Source: Peribacillus asahii
Lineage (GTDB): Bacteria > Bacillota > Bacilli > Bacillales > DSM-1321
Direction: 5' to 3'
Length of the DNA: 64,000 bases
Assembly: GCF_004006295.1 (NCBI RefSeq)
Contig: NZ_CP026095.1
Span: forward strand, 661,001 to 725,000
The position numbers and the translations under genes were made by a program. Of this stretch, positions 61,584 to 64,000 are shown in pieces. Positions within the stretch are counted from its first letter, which is position 1. Each line of letters starts with the position of its first letter. Under the pieces are notes generated by a model. The model worked only from the letters and a program-made list of their open reading frames with translations, had not been told where the DNA came from and ran no database searches.

Positions 61584-62528
61584 ATGCTTATTGTTTCAAC
61601 CATTACACCATCAGAAGAAATTCAACAGCATATTGAGCAAGCGTTTCTTAATGTAACATTCAAATATGAAGAGGTATGGAACGACAAAAGCTTGGCTGAA
61701 GCGGAAGTGCTGATTACATATGGAGAGGACTTAACCGATGAGCATATTGAAAAAGCAAAGAAGCTTAAATGGATTATGGTGATGAGCGCAGGTTTGGAGA
61801 AAATGCCTTTTAAGTCAATTGAAGAGCGTGGAATTCTTGTCACTAATGCTAGAGGCATTCATAAAATTCCTATGGCTGAGTATACATTTGGAATGATGCT
61901 GCAATATGAAAAAAGACTAAAACAATTAATTCAGCAAGAGCGTGATGAAAATTGGCAGAGCAGTATCGTAATGGGAGAATTACATGGTAAATCAATGCTT
62001 ATTCTTGGTACAGGGGCGATTGGTGGAGAGATTGCTCGATTAGCTAAAGCATTTGGAATGACAACACTAGGTATTAATCGCAGTGGTCAGGGTGTTGAGC
62101 ATATTGATACTCTTTATAAAATGGAAGAATTACTGGCTGTTTTACCTCAAGCTGATTACATCGTTTCAGTGTTACCGAGCACGAAAGAGACACGGTATAT
62201 CTTAATGGAGAAACATTTTCAGGCAATGAAGAGCAGTACTGTGTTTATCAATATCGGTCGGGGGGATCTCGTTAAAGAATCCGTTTTACTTCAAGCGTTA
62301 GAGAAACAGGAAATTACACATGCTATTTTGGATGTGTTTGAATCTGAGCCGCTTCCACGGAATCATCCTTATTGGAATATGGAAAATGTTACAGTAACTC
62401 CCCATTCATCAAGTCAAAGTGATCAATATCTGCCGCGCTGTTTCGTGATATTCGAGAAAAATTTACAAGAGTATGTATCAAATGGTAAACAATATATCAA
62501 TGTCATTGATATAAACAGAGGATATTAA
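61584..62528 (+). CDS. D-2-hydroxyacid dehydrogenase-like protein
   Basis: A 314-residue NAD-binding dehydrogenase. MSAGLEKMPF (about 78) is the family catalytic-Asn-loop equivalent; ILGTGAIGGEIARLAKAFG (about 138-156) is the Rossmann motif; INIGRGDLVKE and DVFESEPLPRNHPYW contain catalytic Arg/Glu; TPHSSSQSD contains His. Substrate unknown (2-oxoacids, hydroxypyruvate). The start at 61584 is chosen from AAAGGAG spacing of 10 bases; 61551 is an alternative upstream. Not present in B. subtilis between ygaF and perR. Confidence 0.85.
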   Translation: MLIVSTITPSEEIQQHIEQAFLNVTFKYEEVWNDKSLAEAEVLITYGEDLTDEHIEKAKKLKWIMVMSAGLEKMPFKSIEERGILVTNARGIHKIPMAEYTFGMMLQYEKRLKQLIQQERDENWQSSIVMGELHGKSMLILGTGAIGGEIARLAKAFGMTTLGINRSGQGVEHIDTLYKMEELLAVLPQADYIVSVLPSTKETRYILMEKHFQAMKSSTVFINIGRGDLVKESVLLQALEKQEITHAILDVFESEPLPRNHPYWNMENVTVTPHSSSQSDQYLPRCFVIFEKNLQEYVSNGKQYINVIDINRGY

Positions 62529-62600
62529 AAAGCTTTGTATAAAAAACTAATAAAAAGCGATGAATCCTCGTATAATGGAGTATATTTAGTAGTAGAAATA

Positions 62601-62647
62601 TTGACAAAATAAGTCGATAACAGGTACACTATTTATAAATATTATAA
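62601..62647 (+). promoter_or_regulatory. perR promoter with PerR box
   Basis: -35 TTGACA (62601-62606), 18 bp, -10 TACACT (62625-62630). The sequence TTATAAATATTATAA (62633-62647) matches the PerR consensus TTATAATNATTATAA at all positions but one, and covers the start site. This is the position expected for autorepression. Confidence 0.85.
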
Positions 62648-62682
62648 TTTAATAATTTATACTTAATTAGAAAAAGAGGTGT

Positions 62683-63126
62683 ATGGCGGTGTCTGAAATT
62701 CAATTAAAAGAAGCTTTAGATTCCTTGAAAGATACCGGTGTTAGAATAACTCCTCAAAGACATGCGATACTGGAATATTTAATAAACTCCATGTCTCATC
62801 CAACAGCAGATGATATTTACAAAGCGTTGGAAGGGAAATTTCCGAACATGAGTGTAGCTACTGTTTATAACAATCTTAGAGTATTTCGCGAAGTTGGATT
62901 GGTGAAAGAACTAACCTATGGTGATTCTTCTGCAAGATTTGATTTTGTGACAACGAATCATTATCATGTTATTTGCCAAAGTTGCGGAAAGATTGTGGAC
63001 TTTGATTATCCTGCATTGGATGAAGTTGAACATTTTGCTGCTCAGGTTACAGGATTTAAAGTGAATGAACACCGGATGGAAATTTACGGACAATGTCCAG
63101 ATTGTTCGAAAAAAGAAGCACATTAA
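62683..63126 (+). CDS. perR: Peroxide-responsive repressor PerR
   Basis: A 147-residue Fur-family repressor. DNA-binding helix [16 protein letters not shown] (about 53-68); regulatory metal site ligands include His in [13 protein letters not shown] and the H-Y-H segment TNHYHVICQ; structural Zn(Cys)4 from CQSCGK and CPDCSK. Sequence nearly superposes on B. subtilis PerR. Fe-bound PerR is oxidised by H2O2 at the histidine ligands, inducing catalase, mrgA, heme genes and bcp-like genes. Start ATG 62683 (GTG 62689 possible). Confidence 0.95.
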   Translation: MAVSEIQLKEALDSLKDTGVRITPQRHAILEYLINSMSHPTADDIYKALEGKFPNMSVATVYNNLRVFREVGLVKELTYGDSSARFDFVTTNHYHVICQSCGKIVDFDYPALDEVEHFAAQVTGFKVNEHRMEIYGQCPDCSKKEAH

Positions 63127-63160
63127 AAAAGTTCCACCTTTTTGGTTGGAACTTTTTTCT
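63125..63160. terminator. Bidirectional terminator between perR and ygzB
   Basis: AAAAAAGTTCCACC / GGTTGGAACTTTTTT stem, U-tail on both strands. Confidence 0.9.
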
Positions 63161-63161
63161 T

Positions 63162-63509
63162 TTATAGCTGCCTTTGATTATATTTTTTGTTGAATGTCTT
63201 GCCTTCCAAGCTTTTGTCTAGTGTGAGTGCTTCATTACAGTGCATACATATGTCCACTCGTCCTAAAATTTTAGTAGGCTTCTGGCAGCTTGGACAAAGA
63301 ACTTGGACTGTTTTAGTAGATAACATTCCAATCCAAAGATAAACACCTGTACTTGCCATAATGCATAAAAGACCGAGAAGCATAAAGATTGTCATCACAA
63401 TCGGATGTGATTTGAAGATAATACCGAGGTACATAACAAGGAAACCGATGAAAATCAAACTTAATGCAAATGTTCTGATTTTATTGATTTTACTAGAATA
63501 TTTAGCCAT
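63162..63509 (-). CDS. ygzB: YgzB, UPF0295 membrane protein
   Basis: 115 residues: two membrane helices (about 12-32 and 40-60) followed by a zinc-ribbon-like CPSCQK...CMHC (about 74-96). Matches YgzB of B. subtilis, always next to perR. Function unknown. AGGGAC before the start. Confidence 0.88.
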   Translation of the reverse strand: MAKYSSKINKIRTFALSLIFIGFLVMYLGIIFKSHPIVMTIFMLLGLLCIMASTGVYLWIGMLSTKTVQVLCPSCQKPTKILGRVDICMHCNEALTLDKSLEGKTFNKKYNQRQL

Positions 63510-63676
63510 GGTAGTCCCTCCTGAAACAACTATATCACAGATGGTTTATGGAAAAAAATGAAAAATATTTTCAGGTCAAGAAAGAAATCATATCTATATT
63601 AGGATTTAGCAGGATTATGAAGAGTTTTGTAGAAATTTAAAAAATGGCTTTGTTATAATTAAGTTTTTCGGACGCG

Positions 63677-63698
63677 GCTCACTTTGTGCAAAGTGAGC
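63677..63698. other. Perfect hairpin in the ygzB-ygxA gap
   Basis: GCTCACTTT-GTGC-AAAGTGAGC, 9-bp stem, in the gap 63510-63756. No T-run. It could be an operator or mRNA leader hairpin of ygxA; nothing else is seen there. Confidence 0.5.
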
Positions 63699-63756
63699 TA
63701 AAATCACGTTTAAATTTAATAACAGTGCCTAAATAAAGCTTTTGGAGGAAGAGAAG

Positions 63757-64000
63757 ATGGAGGATATCCTTCGCCCTATTTATCAAGAACGTGCTAGTTT
63801 GCAATCCACTCTTGGAATTTTATTAATTGAAAAAAGTGAAGATGCTAGTTTGATTACAGATACATTTGATTACATCCTATTTGTAATTGTAAATGAAGCA
63901 GAAGATTCAGTATTTGTTAAACACTATATGTATAAAGAGAAAAAAGCTGCCCTGCACGTTGTTCAGGAAGAGCAATTAAAAAAGTGGCTTCTTTTAGGCA
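63757..64000 (+). CDS. ygxA: YgxA, nucleotidyltransferase-like protein (N-terminal fragment)
   Basis: The open frame runs off the right edge after 81 codons. It begins MEDILRPIYQERASLQSTLG and continues TFDYILFVIVNEAEDSVFVK. It matches YgxA by sequence feel and by position after ygzB. YgxA is annotated as a nucleotidyltransferase-fold protein of unknown target. In B. subtilis an rRNA operon follows. GGAGGAAG lies before the ATG. Confidence 0.82.
   Translation, partial: MEDILRPIYQERASLQSTLGILLIEKSEDASLITDTFDYILFVIVNEAEDSVFVKHYMYKEKKAALHVVQEEQLKKWLLLG

Overview
The window is low-GC Firmicutes chromosome, almost certainly Bacillus sensu lato. The evidence is strong AGGAGG-type ribosome binding sites, GTG and TTG starts, many U-tailed terminators, spore genes (sspK, sspE), PerR, FabL and a Bce-type antibiotic-resistance module. 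The right half follows the gene order I recall for the B. subtilis yfh-yga segment: yfhD, yfhE, yfhF, recX(yfhG), yfhH, sspK, yfhJ, yfhP, mutY(yfhQ), yfhS, fabL, sspE, ygaB, ygaC, ygaD, ygaE, gsaB, bcp(ygaF), perR, ygzB, ygxA. Extra genes are inserted into it: an EamA transporter, a 1490-residue glutamate synthase, an ABC-2 exporter, a K+ channel and a D-2-hydroxyacid dehydrogenase. No rRNA, tRNA, CRISPR array, prophage or intact insertion sequence was seen.

Left end (1-9.2 kb): the tail of an RCC1-repeat protein, a possible group II intron scar, a Fur-box promoter driving a small IDEAL-like gene, ferritin, an acidic lipoprotein, then a complete peptide-antibiotic module. That module is the bceR-bceS pair, a bceA-bceB transporter, and a bcrC-like undecaprenyl-pyrophosphate phosphatase. 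The same TTACA-N4-TGTAA operator, with an additional upstream half-site, lies in front of both bceAB and bcrC. A large ion-transporter-type permease follows.

Middle-left (9.3-22.6 kb): a C45-type acyltransferase/hydrolase; proH-proJ for (probably osmoadaptive) proline synthesis; a promoter, yybP-ykoY (Mn2+) riboswitch and two tandem terminators ahead of a YrzF-like kinase; a membrane-anchored FAD oxidase; a LysM/M14 cell-wall peptidase; and an ammonium transporter with an uncharacterised gene in front and an orphan sensor kinase behind.

Middle (22.9-34.2 kb): a Ter-type stress locus. Three TerD proteins and a TerC membrane protein form one unit. A terminator separates it from a five-gene unit: CitE-like C-C lyase, PRTase-TRSP, StiP/PELOTA, HAD phosphatase and a small HTH protein. 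These match the families of the predicted 'Ter-associated nucleoside-like metabolite' pathway. xpaC-telA lies 1.8 kb downstream. Copies of a dispersed repeat sit at the borders of these blocks.

Right (34-64 kb): a YdbI-like AI-2E family permease, a LysR regulator, a compact cluster of DnaA boxes in an otherwise gene-free gap (37.9-38.1 kb), then the conserved yfh-yga block ending with autoregulated perR and the start of ygxA.
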